Shown in pieces: positions 14,628-24,101 of a stretch of 47,564 nucleotides of DNA. Origin of the DNA: Chloroflexota bacterium (GTDB lineage: Bacteria > Chloroflexota > Dehalococcoidia > UBA2979); contig CANKAU010000015.1 of NCBI GenBank assembly GCA_947479915.1, positions 1 to 47,564 on the forward strand, read 5' to 3'. The translations under genes were made by a program, and so were the position numbers. The number at the start of each line of letters is the position of its first letter. The stretch's first letter is position 1. The notes below the pieces were generated by a model. That model was not told the origin of the DNA and did not search any database. It saw only the letters and a list, made by a program, of their open reading frames with translations.

Positions 14628-15782
14628 ATGACGACCACGCCGTCCTTTAGCCCGGGCCTCGAAGGAGTCCCGATCGCCGAGTCCGCCCTCTCGCTCGTGG
14701 AGGGGCAGGCAGGGCGCCTTTCGTACCGTGGCTACTCGATCGAGGAGATCACGGGGCCGGAGAACACGTTCGAAGAGATCGTGGCCCTGGTGTACGACGG
14801 GGAGCTCCCGAACGCGGCGCGCATCGCCGAGGTGACGGCCGACCTGGAGTCGAAGCGCGGGCTGACCCCGGCGCAGATCGAGATCGCTCGACTGGCCGCG
14901 CAGAACACGCACCCCATGTTCGCGCTGCAGGCTGCGGCCGCGACGCTGGGTCCGAAGAAGAACGACTTCGAACCGGAGATGGAGACCGCGCAGGAGCGCG
15001 GCATGGCCAACATCGCCAAGATGGGCCACCTCGTCGGCGTGATCGCGCAGGCCTACCAGGGCCGCCCGTATGACGGCCCGAAGGCCGGCGAGTCGCACTC
15101 CGAGATGATGCTGCGGATGATCACCGGCGAGAAGCCGTCCCCGCTGCACCTCCGGGTGATGAACGCGCTGATGATCCTGCAGGCGGACCACTCCGCGGGC
15201 AACGCCTCCACATTCACCTCGCGCGTGGTCACCAGCACGAAGTCCGAGCCGGAGGCCGTGCTGTCCAGCGCCATCGGCGCGCTGTCCGGTCCGGCGCACG
15301 GCGGTGCGAACGAGGCTTCGCTGCGGCTCTTCGAGAGCATGGGCGCGCCCGAGGGTGCGAAGGCGAAGATCGAGAAGATGCTCGCCGATCGCTACAAGAT
15401 CCCCGGCTTCGGCCACCGCGTGTACCACGTGAAGGACCCGCGCTCGAAGGTCATCCAGACCCTCGCCGCCGAGGTCATCGAGCCGGGCTCGCGCGTGTCG
15501 GACCTGTACTCGATCTCACTGTCCGTGGAGGACGTGGCGACGGCTCGCCTGGGCGACCGCGGCCTGTTCCCGAACGTGGACCTGTTCTCGGGCTGCGTGT
15601 TCGCCGCGATCGGCATCCCGACGGACATCTTCACCCCGATCTTCGCCGCCAGCCGCACGCTCGGTTGGATGGCGAACATGAAGGAGCAGTGGGAGTCGGG
15701 CAACCGCATCTTCCGCCCCGCCCAGATCTACACCGGCCCGAAGCCGCCGCGGGACTACGTCCCCCGCGCCGCCCGAGGCTAG
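14628..15782 (+). CDS. gltA: Citrate synthase (short dimeric type)
   Basis: Citrate synthase condenses oxaloacetate and acetyl-CoA at the entry of the TCA cycle, using acetyl-CoA from the pyruvate dehydrogenase encoded at the left edge. The 384-residue length matches the dimeric archaeal/Gram-positive type. Catalytic residues are visible: His224 in GPAHGGANE, His263 in GFGHRVYHVKDPR and Asp318 in NVDLFSGCVF. ADHSAGNASTF (residues 186-196) is a further signature. I chose ATG 14628 because it gives the usual N-terminus and follows a GGGGGT; an in-frame ATG at 14601 is possible. 2-Methylcitrate synthase has the same fold and cannot be excluded. A strong terminator follows. Confidence 0.95.
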   Translation: MTTTPSFSPGLEGVPIAESALSLVEGQAGRLSYRGYSIEEITGPENTFEEIVALVYDGELPNAARIAEVTADLESKRGLTPAQIEIARLAAQNTHPMFALQAAAATLGPKKNDFEPEMETAQERGMANIAKMGHLVGVIAQAYQGRPYDGPKAGESHSEMMLRMITGEKPSPLHLRVMNALMILQADHSAGNASTFTSRVVTSTKSEPEAVLSSAIGALSGPAHGGANEASLRLFESMGAPEGAKAKIEKMLADRYKIPGFGHRVYHVKDPRSKVIQTLAAEVIEPGSRVSDLYSISLSVEDVATARLGDRGLFPNVDLFSGCVFAAIGIPTDIFTPIFAASRTLGWMANMKEQWESGNRIFRPAQIYTGPKPPRDYVPRAARG

Positions 15783-15821
15783 CGCTCGCGAGGGTTCTCG
15801 AGCCCCCTCGCCCGCAGATCG

Positions 15822-15848
15822 AACAGGCCGCCTATCGGGCGGCCTGTT
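15822..15848 (+). terminator. Rho-independent terminator after citrate synthase
   Basis: An 11-bp perfect stem (AACAGGCCGCC with GGCGGCCTGTT) closes a TATCG loop and is followed by TGTGTGT. It lies 40 bases after the citrate synthase stop and before the 3' end of a convergent gene. Confidence 0.9.
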
Positions 15849-16021
15849 TGTGTGTGGCGGGGCTAGGTTGGCAGCGCGGGCCGATCAGAGGATCAGCGTG
15901 CAGATCCAGGCGGCGCAAGGAGCGGAGCAGCCCCGTTGCCGATGAGGCGGCAACTGCGCTAGTCGTAGGCGCACGGTCGGCGCTCGACCAGCAGATACGA
16001 GCCGTCCCGGCTCCACCTCAG

Positions 16022-17359
16022 CTAGACGAACGAGGCGTCAATGTCAGATAGGATCCGCGCCTGCCCGGGCACGGACGCCAGCCACAGACGGAGCGTCGGC
16101 GCCGGGCCGGGGTCGCGGCAGTTCGCGCCCTCGATCGCCGCGATCCGGTTGCCGTTCGGCGACCACGAGCCGCCGTCGCCGGGCATGCACTGAAGCAGTT
16201 CCCGCTGCGAACCCAAGATCGCAACCGTGGGACAGCCGCCATCCTCGAGGTTCGTGATCATGAGCCGATCGCCGCGCCGCGCCACGCTCGCCCACGAAGT
16301 CGTTGCCCATGTCTCGCCCCGCATTGTGCTCAGATCGATGAGCTCGGTCTCCCGCAGACTGGCGAGGTAGTCACTGGGACGGACAGCGAGCTCCGTATCG
16401 CTGACGAATCGAGAGAACCCGTATCCGCCGCCGCCATCGCCGCGGGCCAACTGCTCATGGTCCGCGAGCATGTCCCGCACCCACACCTGGCGTTGGCGGC
16501 TGAACACGAGGGTGTCCCGGTTCGGGGCCCAGTCCTGGAACACCCCGCGCAGTTCGGCCAGCCGGTCATGGATCGCGTCGTACACCCATGCGACGTCCTC
16601 GCCCGGGTACGAGAACACCAGGTACCGCCCGGACGGTGACCACGATAGCGAGTAGGGCCGGTCGCACAGGCAGGGGTCGAGGTCAGTCACGAGTCGGGGG
16701 GAGAGGGTCGCGGTGTCAGCGATCCAGAGCTGATTCACCCGGGGTACCTCGACAGGGTAGGCCCGCCCGACCCGACCCGGCGTCTCCAGGTAGGCGACGC
16801 TGCGCCCGTCCCGCGACAACTGGTGGTGCCATCCCGGAACCGGGCGGAGCGTCGCGCCCGCGGTCCATAGGAAGTACCCCGAGTCGTCGGCGACGATGCG
16901 CACCTGCGCGTCGTCACTCGACGAGAACACCCACGGGCGGCCGGTCAGGGGGAGAGACTCCAGCACCTTCCCGTCGAAGGTCTGGAGTTCCACCGAGGTG
17001 GCGGTACGTACCCAGATCCCGCGCGCATCCCTCGACACACCCTCGAACCCGGGCGTCGCCGGCAGATCCTGCGGGAGCCCTCGCACGAGTTCCCCCGTCC
17101 TCGTGTCGAAGACGAGGATCGGTGGGCGCGAGCCGTATCCCAGTGGCGTCGGGATCGGTGTGGGGAACGTTGTCCGCGCTGGCGTGGGGAACGGCGGCGG
17201 CGCGGGCGTGATGGTGGCGCTGCCGACCGGGGAAGCGACCGGGACCGCAGACTGGTCCGCGCTGGCCGTCGCCCCCGCCTTCGGCACGCTCGTCTCCCGC
17301 GTGCAGCCGAGGAGCAGCGCGGTGACGAGGACCAGCGGGGCGAGGTGTGCGTGTCGCAT
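16022..17359 (-). CDS. Propeller-type lipoprotein, probably cut short by an in-frame amber codon
   Basis: The 445-residue protein has a lipoprotein signal (LVTALLLGC, lipidated Cys19), a Thr/Pro-rich linker, and beta-propeller repeats of the TolB/WD40 style such as WSPSGRYLVFSYPGED and WSPNGNRIAAIEG. It is therefore a surface or periplasm-facing lipoprotein. It is homologous to the next gene (17413-18591). The reading frame ends with TAG at 16022-16024, but translation beyond that codon in the same frame gives LRWSRDGSYLLVERR and stops at 15959-15961. The paralogue ends with the equivalent blade (ATWSADGRHLRLDPTY), so this gene has lost, or reads through to, its last blade. A TACCAT hexamer lies eight bases before the ATG. 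Molecular role unknown. Confidence 0.85.
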   Translation of the reverse strand: MRHAHLAPLVLVTALLLGCTRETSVPKAGATASADQSAVPVASPVGSATITPAPPPFPTPARTTFPTPIPTPLGYGSRPPILVFDTRTGELVRGLPQDLPATPGFEGVSRDARGIWVRTATSVELQTFDGKVLESLPLTGRPWVFSSSDDAQVRIVADDSGYFLWTAGATLRPVPGWHHQLSRDGRSVAYLETPGRVGRAYPVEVPRVNQLWIADTATLSPRLVTDLDPCLCDRPYSLSWSPSGRYLVFSYPGEDVAWVYDAIHDRLAELRGVFQDWAPNRDTLVFSRQRQVWVRDMLADHEQLARGDGGGGYGFSRFVSDTELAVRPSDYLASLRETELIDLSTMRGETWATTSWASVARRGDRLMITNLEDGGCPTVAILGSQRELLQCMPGDGGSWSPNGNRIAAIEGANCRDPGPAPTLRLWLASVPGQARILSDIDASFV

Positions 17360-17367
17360 CGGCGCTG

Positions 17368-17373
17368 ATGGTA
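17368..17373 (-). promoter_or_regulatory. Candidate -10 (TACCAT) close to the lipoprotein start
   Basis: TACCAT on the minus strand is eight bases from the ATG at 17359, giving a nearly leaderless mRNA. It lies in the 53-bp gap between the two lipoprotein genes, so the second gene may have its own promoter. Confidence 0.4.
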
Positions 17374-17412
17374 CGCCGAGGTGGGGCGGCGCGGATGTTC
17401 CGGGGCGCGTCG

Positions 17413-18591
17413 CTACACGCCGAAGCCGATGTACGTCGGGTCGAGGCGCAGGTGGCGGCCGTCCGCGCTCCACGTGGCGCGGTACTCTTGCCCGCCGCCG
17501 AGGACGGGGAGGTGATCGGCGATCGGTTGCTCGCTGCTGGTCGCGGGGTCGAACAGCACCACCGACCGTGACGAGGCACCGTCGACGCGGCTGTAGGCGA
17601 GGATGCGGCCGTCGGGCGACCACGTGGGCGCGTTGGCACCCGGGATGCAGATCGACGGTGCGCGGAGCGCCGGGTGCGAGACGACGACGCCGGTGCACGC
17701 GGGGCCTGCCGTCTGCGACGCGATCGCCAGCCTGCCGTCGAGGTAGTGGATCGCCGGCGCAGGGATCCAGCGCACATAGGGCACCCGTGCCACCTCGCCG
17801 CCGCGCCAGATGTCGGTGAATGCGGTCTGCTCGGGCTTGTTGTCGCGGCCGAGGAGGTCGACCTGCACGAGGTCGCGTGTCACGAAGCGCGGCCACGTGC
17901 CGACGGACATGTGCGTGCTGGTGCGGGCCGCGGCGTCGTACATGAACACGCCGTCGATCTGGCCGACCACCAGCACGTCATAGCCCGGCCGCCATGACGT
18001 GGCCCCATCGAGTCGGTTGTAGCGCAGCCACGCGGGCTTCGGCAGCTCGATGACGCGGTCGGCGCCGGGCTCGACGACGACGACGTGACGTTCCTTCTCC
18101 TCGCGCCAACTCCCGGTGCCGAAGGCAACGAACCGCCCGGACGATGACCAGACCGGGCCGTTCTCGATGCTCTGACTGTCGCACTGGCAGACCGCAACCG
18201 CGTCGATCTTCCACTCCTTGCCGGTCGAGGTGTCACGTACGGTCCCCCGCCACTGCCCGGAGTTGGGTGCGACGTAGGCGAGGTACCGCCCGCTTGGGTC
18301 GGCGGCAGCCCCGGGCAACGCGTCGGACGGCAACGCTGCCTTGTCGACCTCGCGCTGCGGGCCCAGCTTGGGGAACTCCGCGCTCGGCGCCGTGGTCGAG
18401 GTCTTGCCGGTGGCGACCTCCACGTAGCTCGTGGGGACGGGCGTCGCGCTCGGCGTCGCCGTGCCCTGCATCTGCGCGTTCGCGTTCGCTGTCATCGTCG
18501 CGCTCGCCTCCGGGGCGGGCGTGCTCGTCTGCCTCGTGCAGCCGATGAGCAGCGCGGCGCACGCGAGGAGTGCCAGCCGTCGAAGATTCAT
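17413..18591 (-). CDS. Propeller-type lipoprotein, paralogue of the neighbouring gene
   Basis: This 392-residue protein carries a lipobox (ALLIGC, Cys18), a Thr/Ala/Pro-rich linker and repeated propeller blades: DPSGRYLAYVAP, WSSSGRFVAFGTG, WSPDGRILAYSRV and the final WSADGRHLRLDPTY. The blade motif W-S-x-D/S-G-R-x-hydrophobic recurs at regular distance. The ATG at 18591 overlaps the stop of the zinc-ribbon gene (ATGA), so the two are coupled. It is homologous to the lipoprotein at 16022-17359, which points to a tandem duplication. No enzymatic motif is seen; binding or sensing at the cell surface is possible but not shown. Confidence 0.85.
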   Translation of the reverse strand: MNLRRLALLACAALLIGCTRQTSTPAPEASATMTANANAQMQGTATPSATPVPTSYVEVATGKTSTTAPSAEFPKLGPQREVDKAALPSDALPGAAADPSGRYLAYVAPNSGQWRGTVRDTSTGKEWKIDAVAVCQCDSQSIENGPVWSSSGRFVAFGTGSWREEKERHVVVVEPGADRVIELPKPAWLRYNRLDGATSWRPGYDVLVVGQIDGVFMYDAAARTSTHMSVGTWPRFVTRDLVQVDLLGRDNKPEQTAFTDIWRGGEVARVPYVRWIPAPAIHYLDGRLAIASQTAGPACTGVVVSHPALRAPSICIPGANAPTWSPDGRILAYSRVDGASSRSVVLFDPATSSEQPIADHLPVLGGGQEYRATWSADGRHLRLDPTYIGFGV

Positions 18592-18791
18592 GCGCGCGTT
18601 CTCGGCTCCGTGTCGGAGGCGGGAGCGTCCACGTAGGCGCGGCGGAGTGAGCGGCAGTTCGGGCACGGCCAGCGGTCGTCCCACGGCAGGCCTCGAGGAT
18701 CCGTGCCGAGGAGGGTGCCGCAATCCGCGCAGGACAGCACCTGCTCAGGCGGCTGTTCCGGTTCGCCCGTGGATGGGGTGGTGTTCGTCAC
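18588..18791 (-). CDS. Small zinc-ribbon protein
   Basis: The 67-residue protein has CADC near residue 21 and CPNC near residue 43, a four-cysteine zinc-binding pair separated by GTLLGTDPRGLPWDDRWP. The rest is acidic and probably disordered. It starts with GTG 16 bases after the trpS stop and overlaps the following lipoprotein gene. Function is unknown; the zinc ribbon may bind nucleic acid or another protein. Confidence 0.7.
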   Translation of the reverse strand: MTNTTPSTGEPEQPPEQVLSCADCGTLLGTDPRGLPWDDRWPCPNCRSLRRAYVDAPASDTEPRTRA

Positions 18792-18807
18792 GCGGGATCG
18801 CCTCGCG

Positions 18808-19827
18808 CTAGGCGAGGTAGTTCAGGCCCATGGCGTCGCGCACCTGGCGCATCGTCTCGTCCGCGACCTTGTTCGCGTGGGCGGTGCCGGCCGCGAGCGC
18901 GTCGAGCACCTCGCGCGGGTGCGCCTCGTAGTAGGCGCGGCGCTCGCGGATCGGGTCGAGGAAGTTGTTGAGCGCGATGGCGAGCTTCTGCTTCACCTCC
19001 ACGTCGCCCACCGTGCCGGTGACGTAGCGCGCCTTCAGGTCGTCCACTTCCTCGACGTTTGGGTTGAAGGCGTCGTGGTACATGAAGACCGGGTTGCCCT
19101 CGACGTGGCCGGGGTCCGTGGCGCGCAGGCGTGTGGGGTCGGTGAACATGCCGCGCACCTTCTTGGTGACGGTGTCGGCGTCGTCCTTCAGGTAGATCGC
19201 GTTGTTCAGCGACTTCGACATCTTCGCGTTGCCATCGACGCCGACGAGGCGCGCGACACGGCCGAGCAGCGCCTCCGGCTCCGGGAAGAGGTCCGTCTTG
19301 AAGATGCGGTTGAACCGCCGCGCGATCTCACGGGTCAGCTCGATGTGCGGCAGCTGGTCCTCACCCACAGGGACGAGGTGCGCCTTCGGCATCAGGATGT
19401 TGGACGCCTGCATCATCGGGTAGTTGAAGAAAGCGACGGGCACCGAGTCACCCTCGAGGTTGCCCATCTCCGCCTTCAGCGTCGGGTTGCGCTGGAGCAT
19501 GCCCAGCGGCACCCACCACGAGAGCCACGTGGTCAGCTCCGCGTGCTGCGGGACGAGCGACTCGATCTGAAAGTGCGAGCCCTCCGGGTCGAGGCCGACC
19601 GCCAGCCAGTCCGTAGCCACCTCGAGGACGTTGCCGCGCACCTGCGAGATGTCGTCGGCGTGGTCGGAGACCTGGAAGTCGGCGATCAGGAAGAAGCACT
19701 CGTACTCGCGCTGCAGACGGATCCAGTTCTCCAGCGCGCCCACGTAATGGCCGAGGTGCAGCGAGCCCGTGGGGCGGACGCCGGTGAGGATGCGCTTGCG
19801 GGCATCGGGGCGCGAGTCGGTGGTCAT
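18808..19827 (-). CDS. trpS: Tryptophanyl-tRNA synthetase
   Basis: TrpRS charges tRNA(Trp). The 339-residue protein has the class I signatures: HIGH-like GSLHLGHY at residues 21-28 following GVRPT, and KMSKS within NAKMSKSLNN near residue 210. Length and the terminal MRQVRDAMGLNYLA are typical. A GGAG precedes the ATG. It follows argS after 78 bp that hold a hairpin repeat, and precedes the zinc-ribbon gene by 16 bp, so it may be read together with the latter. Confidence 0.97.
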   Translation of the reverse strand: MTTDSRPDARKRILTGVRPTGSLHLGHYVGALENWIRLQREYECFFLIADFQVSDHADDISQVRGNVLEVATDWLAVGLDPEGSHFQIESLVPQHAELTTWLSWWVPLGMLQRNPTLKAEMGNLEGDSVPVAFFNYPMMQASNILMPKAHLVPVGEDQLPHIELTREIARRFNRIFKTDLFPEPEALLGRVARLVGVDGNAKMSKSLNNAIYLKDDADTVTKKVRGMFTDPTRLRATDPGHVEGNPVFMYHDAFNPNVEEVDDLKARYVTGTVGDVEVKQKLAIALNNFLDPIRERRAYYEAHPREVLDALAAGTAHANKVADETMRQVRDAMGLNYLA

Positions 19828-19860
19828 CGTGCGGTCTCCATCTCGTCCGAGGCGTGGTGC

Positions 19861-19897
19861 GCCCTCACCCCCACCCTCTCCCTGAACGGGGAGAGGT
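19861..19897. repeat. REP-like intergenic repeat with hairpin between argS and trpS
   Basis: The sequence CCTCACCCCCACCCTCTCCC followed by TGAACGGGGAGAGG resembles the widespread class of intergenic repeats built on a CCTCTCCC/GGGAGAGG stem. Here the stem is 8 bp (19875-19882 with 19889-19896). It could stop argS transcription. Only one copy is in this window. Confidence 0.55.
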
Positions 19898-19905
19898 GGC
19901 CGGAG

Positions 19906-21570
<1,665 letters not shown>

Positions 21571-21691
21571 GGCCTTCGCCCTCCGTGTGGGCTTCGCCGC
21601 TGCGGCTGCGCGGTCTGGTTCGGGAGCGGTCAGTGTATCGCGACCGGCGGCTTGGGGCAGCGCCGAGGCGCGAGCGCCGGGAGCCCCGAGG

Positions 21692-22306
21692 CTACGCCTT
21701 GCCGTTCCGGCGGGCGGCCGCGCGCAGGAACTCCCGCACGAGGGCGGCACCGGACACGGCCGCGATGAACAGCGCGAGGAGCAGCCAGCCGAGGTTGCTG
21801 AGGATGTCGGCGAGGTCCTGCACCTGGTCTGAGAACAGCCGCCCCAGCGTCACGTAGGCGCCCACCCAGACGACCTCGCCCAGGACGTCCCAGAACAGGA
21901 ACTTGTGCCACGGGTAGCCCGCGACGCCGCTGCTCAGGTTCACCCACGGGCCGAGCGCCGTGACCAGCCAGCGCGTGAAGAAGATGCCCGGCGCGCCCCA
22001 GCGCGTGCTGAACGCCTCCGCGCGGGCCATCACCTGCGCGTTGCCGGTGCGGCGGACGATGCGGTCGACCAGCGGTCGCCCGCCGGCTCGACCGAGGCCG
22101 TAGCCGATGTGGTCGCCGATGATCGCCGCCCCGCTGGCGACGGCCACGACCTCCCACAGGTTCGTGTCTCCCTGCGCCACGAAGGAGCCCAGCGCGAGCA
22201 GGAACAGCGTCCCCGGCAGCGGCGCGCCGATCGCGGCCAGCAGCAGGATCGCGAACGCCGCCGCGAGTCCGTACGCCGCGAACCAGGAGAAGACCAGGTC
22301 GCTCAG
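21692..22306 (-). CDS. DedA-family membrane protein with apparent CTG start
   Basis: DedA proteins are inner-membrane proteins linked to lipid flipping and membrane potential. The 204 residues include the typical APLPGTLFLLALG loop, IIGDHIGYGLGR, and FFTRWLVTALGPWVNLSSGVAG before the C-terminal membrane segments. No ATG, GTG or TTG lies in frame near the expected N-terminus; the first in-frame Met is inside the conserved core. A CTG at 22306 overlaps the stop of the upstream gene (CTGA), so re-initiation from CTG is the simplest reading. Family certain, start unusual. Confidence 0.9.
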   Translation of the reverse strand: MSDLVFSWFAAYGLAAAFAILLLAAIGAPLPGTLFLLALGSFVAQGDTNLWEVVAVASGAAIIGDHIGYGLGRAGGRPLVDRIVRRTGNAQVMARAEAFSTRWGAPGIFFTRWLVTALGPWVNLSSGVAGYPWHKFLFWDVLGEVVWVGAYVTLGRLFSDQVQDLADILSNLGWLLLALFIAAVSGAALVREFLRAAARRNGKA

Positions 22307-22743
22307 GAGGCGCCCCGCTCTATTTCCTGGCCTTTCGGTGGGGGCGGCTCCTTCGGCGGCGCGGGGCCGATCTTCGGCGGCTCGGGCGGGCGTGCCCTGT
22401 CGATGGCGGCGAGGAGCGTGGCCTTCAGCTGGTCGAACGTCTTGCCCTGCGACGTGGCGATCTCCGCCAGCGGGCGGCGGTCCGGGCGCGCCAGGCCGGT
22501 CGAGGGCGGCAGGCCCAGCGCCTCCTCCAGCACCTCGCGCGGGACGGTGTAGGAGTGCGCGATGTAGTTCAGCGTCATCCAGCGCTCGATCGGCTGGTTG
22601 TGGTGCGTGCGCCAGTAGATCGCGAAGCGCACGGTGCGCACGGCGAACAGCCCCGCGCCGACAAGGGCGACCACGAACACCGCGGCCAGCAGCCACTGCC
22701 ACCAGCCGAACGTTGCCACCACGCTGCGGATGCGCGTCTTCAT
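22303..22743 (-). CDS. Small membrane protein, unknown function
   Basis: The 146-residue protein has one hydrophobic segment at about residues 15-38 (WWQWLLAAVFVVALVGAGLF), a middle region (MTLNYIAHSYTVPREVLEEALGLPP) and a proline-rich tail. The middle part resembles a small helical domain, but I cannot name the family. GGAGGT sits directly against the ATG, too close for a ribosome-binding site, while GATAGT lies six bases before the ATG; a leaderless mRNA explains this better. It is coupled to the DedA gene by an overlap, so a joint membrane role is likely. Confidence 0.75.
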   Translation of the reverse strand: MKTRIRSVVATFGWWQWLLAAVFVVALVGAGLFAVRTVRFAIYWRTHHNQPIERWMTLNYIAHSYTVPREVLEEALGLPPSTGLARPDRRPLAEIATSQGKTFDQLKATLLAAIDRARPPEPPKIGPAPPKEPPPPKGQEIERGAS

Positions 22744-22749
22744 ACCTCC

Positions 22750-22755
22750 ACTATC
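22750..22755 (-). promoter_or_regulatory. -10-like hexamer (GATAGT), leaderless arrangement
   Basis: GATAGT on the minus strand is followed by six bases and then the ATG at 22743. It matches NANNNT only, so support comes mainly from the shared spacing. Confidence 0.4.
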
Positions 22756-22797
22756 GCGCGTCCCGCCCGCGCCTGCACCGCGCCCGCACCGGAGTGC

Positions 22798-22803
22798 TAG
22801 CCT
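22798..22803 (+). promoter_or_regulatory. Candidate -10 element of the TfoX-like gene (TAGCCT)
   Basis: TAGCCT lies 22 bases before the ATG at 22826; a strong AGGAGG site lies between them. Confidence 0.45.
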
Positions 22804-22825
22804 CGCACCGTTCGAGGAGGTCGCC

Positions 22826-23386
22826 ATGCCGTCGAAGGAACCCGGGAAGCCCGCCGCGAAGGCGAGCGCGAAGCCCGCGAGCAAGCCAGCGGCGAAGCCG
22901 AGCACGCAGAAGGCGGCGTTCGCCGCGTCGAAGGCGGACCCGGCGCTCCTCGCGAAGGTCGAGGCGGTGATGTCGGACTTCGCGGTCTACCCGCGCAAGA
23001 TGTTCGGCGTGACCGCGTGGTTCGTGGAGCGCAACGCGCAGATGCTGGGCTGCGTCTGGGGCGACGGCCTCAACCTGCGCGTCGGCGCCCCGGATGCCGC
23101 GTCGCTCATCGCCTCCGGCAAGGCCGCCCCCTTCGACCCGATGGGCCGAGGCGGCATGCGCGAGTACGTCCTCGTCCCCGCCTCGACGCTCCGCCCCGCC
23201 GCGATCCGGTCGTGGGTGGAGCGCGCACTGGCGTTCACCTCGACGGTGCCGGCGAAGAAGGGGAAGTACGAGGCTAGATCAGGCGCAACAGCAGATCGAC
23301 AACTAGGCCTCCCACGAAGGTTGCCACGAACCACGGTGGAATCAGACTCGGTGGGCGCGTCCTATCGGTATCAGCGCGCCTTCTAG
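22826..23386 (+). CDS. TfoX N-terminal domain protein with likely spurious C-terminal extension
   Basis: After a Lys/Ala/Pro-rich start (GKPAAKASAKPASKPAAKP) comes a TfoX N-terminal domain: VEAVMSDFAVYPRKMFGVTAWFVERNAQMLGCVWGDGLNLRV and the REYVLVPASTLRPAAIRSWVERAL segment. Such proteins were named after a competence regulator, but most have unknown roles. AGGAGG five bases upstream makes the ATG certain. The last 36 or so residues run over the antisense strand of the convergent gene. Adding one G to the GGGG at 23260-23263 would end the protein at a TAG at 23275-23277, giving KKGEVRG. The natural protein probably ends there. Confidence 0.85.
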   Translation: MPSKEPGKPAAKASAKPASKPAAKPSTQKAAFAASKADPALLAKVEAVMSDFAVYPRKMFGVTAWFVERNAQMLGCVWGDGLNLRVGAPDAASLIASGKAAPFDPMGRGGMREYVLVPASTLRPAAIRSWVERALAFTSTVPAKKGKYEARSGATADRQLGLPRRLPRTTVESDSVGASYRYQRAF

Positions 23387-24071
23387 ACATGTCGAACAGA
23401 ACCGCCCGCCAGCGATAGAGATAAAGACCTCGACCGACCACGATCCAAAACGCTGCCCCAACTAGAACCCACCGAAGTCGTTCCCGCAGGAGGCTTCCGT
23501 CGACCGCCGCGTCGTTCGCAATCGAATCCCAGACCTGCTGACCTATCCGCCAGAGACCGAGCAGCACGGTGCCACCAAAGAAGGTGATCAGACCAAGACC
23601 GAAGACCATGCCGAAAACGACTGCGATCGTGCTGGCCAAGTAGTGACGAAGCCGGCGGAGTGTGCGCTCCTCGTCGGTTCGAGGCCAAAGTTCGGCCAGT
23701 TCACGTTGGATCGCTTCAAACAGATCCCGATCGGCAGCGTCAGCAGAGAGCGTCCAGCGCCATGTCGAACGGGGGCGGTCGTACGTCTTCTCAGGCTCCA
23801 AGGTAAACGCGACGCTCGCTTGGCTGGCACTGAACCGCAGAAGGCTCGGACTGGGTACTTCTCCTCGCCTGCGCATCGCCTCAGTCCAGGTAGGCGAGTC
23901 AAGCACTCCTGACTCGATGTCGTTCCAGCCTTCAACGCGCCAGCGGGTAGCGAACGTTCGCCCCCCCAAGATGGAATCGATGCGTTCGAAGTCATCGGGG
24001 AAGAGGGTTCCGTCGGTTGTGTGAGACCAGCGGTAACTTCGCCTGATGGTTGCGGTGGAGTCCTGTGCCAT
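23274..24071 (-). CDS. Membrane protein of unknown function, AT-richer than its neighbours
   Basis: The 265-residue protein has a soluble N-terminal half (WRVEGWNDIESG, FTLEPEKTYDRPRSTWRW), a helical stretch, and three hydrophobic segments near residues 145-175, 205-228 and 244-265. I do not recognise a family. Codon choice is clearly less GC-biased than in recG or the TfoX gene, which suggests recent acquisition. A TAGGAT hexamer exactly six bases from the ATG implies a leaderless mRNA. It lies just downstream of recG and converges with the TfoX gene. Confidence 0.75.
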   Translation of the reverse strand: MAQDSTATIRRSYRWSHTTDGTLFPDDFERIDSILGGRTFATRWRVEGWNDIESGVLDSPTWTEAMRRRGEVPSPSLLRFSASQASVAFTLEPEKTYDRPRSTWRWTLSADAADRDLFEAIQRELAELWPRTDEERTLRRLRHYLASTIAVVFGMVFGLGLITFFGGTVLLGLWRIGQQVWDSIANDAAVDGSLLRERLRWVLVGAAFWIVVGRGLYLYRWRAVLFDMSRRRADTDRTRPPSLIPPWFVATFVGGLVVDLLLRLI

Positions 24072-24077
24072 TGGCGA

Positions 24078-24083
24078 ATCCTA
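24078..24083 (-). promoter_or_regulatory. -10 element (TAGGAT), leaderless arrangement
   Basis: TAGGAT on the minus strand is followed by six bases and the ATG at 24071. TTAAGT lies 16 bases upstream and could be a weak -35. The element sits within the 30 bp that separate the gene from recG. Confidence 0.6.
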
Positions 24084-24101
24084 CACGTTCGTGCTAGCGA
24101 C

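Noticed and set aside
13050-15428. A 792-codon open frame on the - strand
   Set aside because: It lies opposite gatA and citrate synthase, both with intact active sites, and crosses their intergenic leader.
19861-19897. A CRISPR or tandem repeat array
   Set aside because: The repeat occurs once here, is a hairpin of the REP type, and has no spacer structure.
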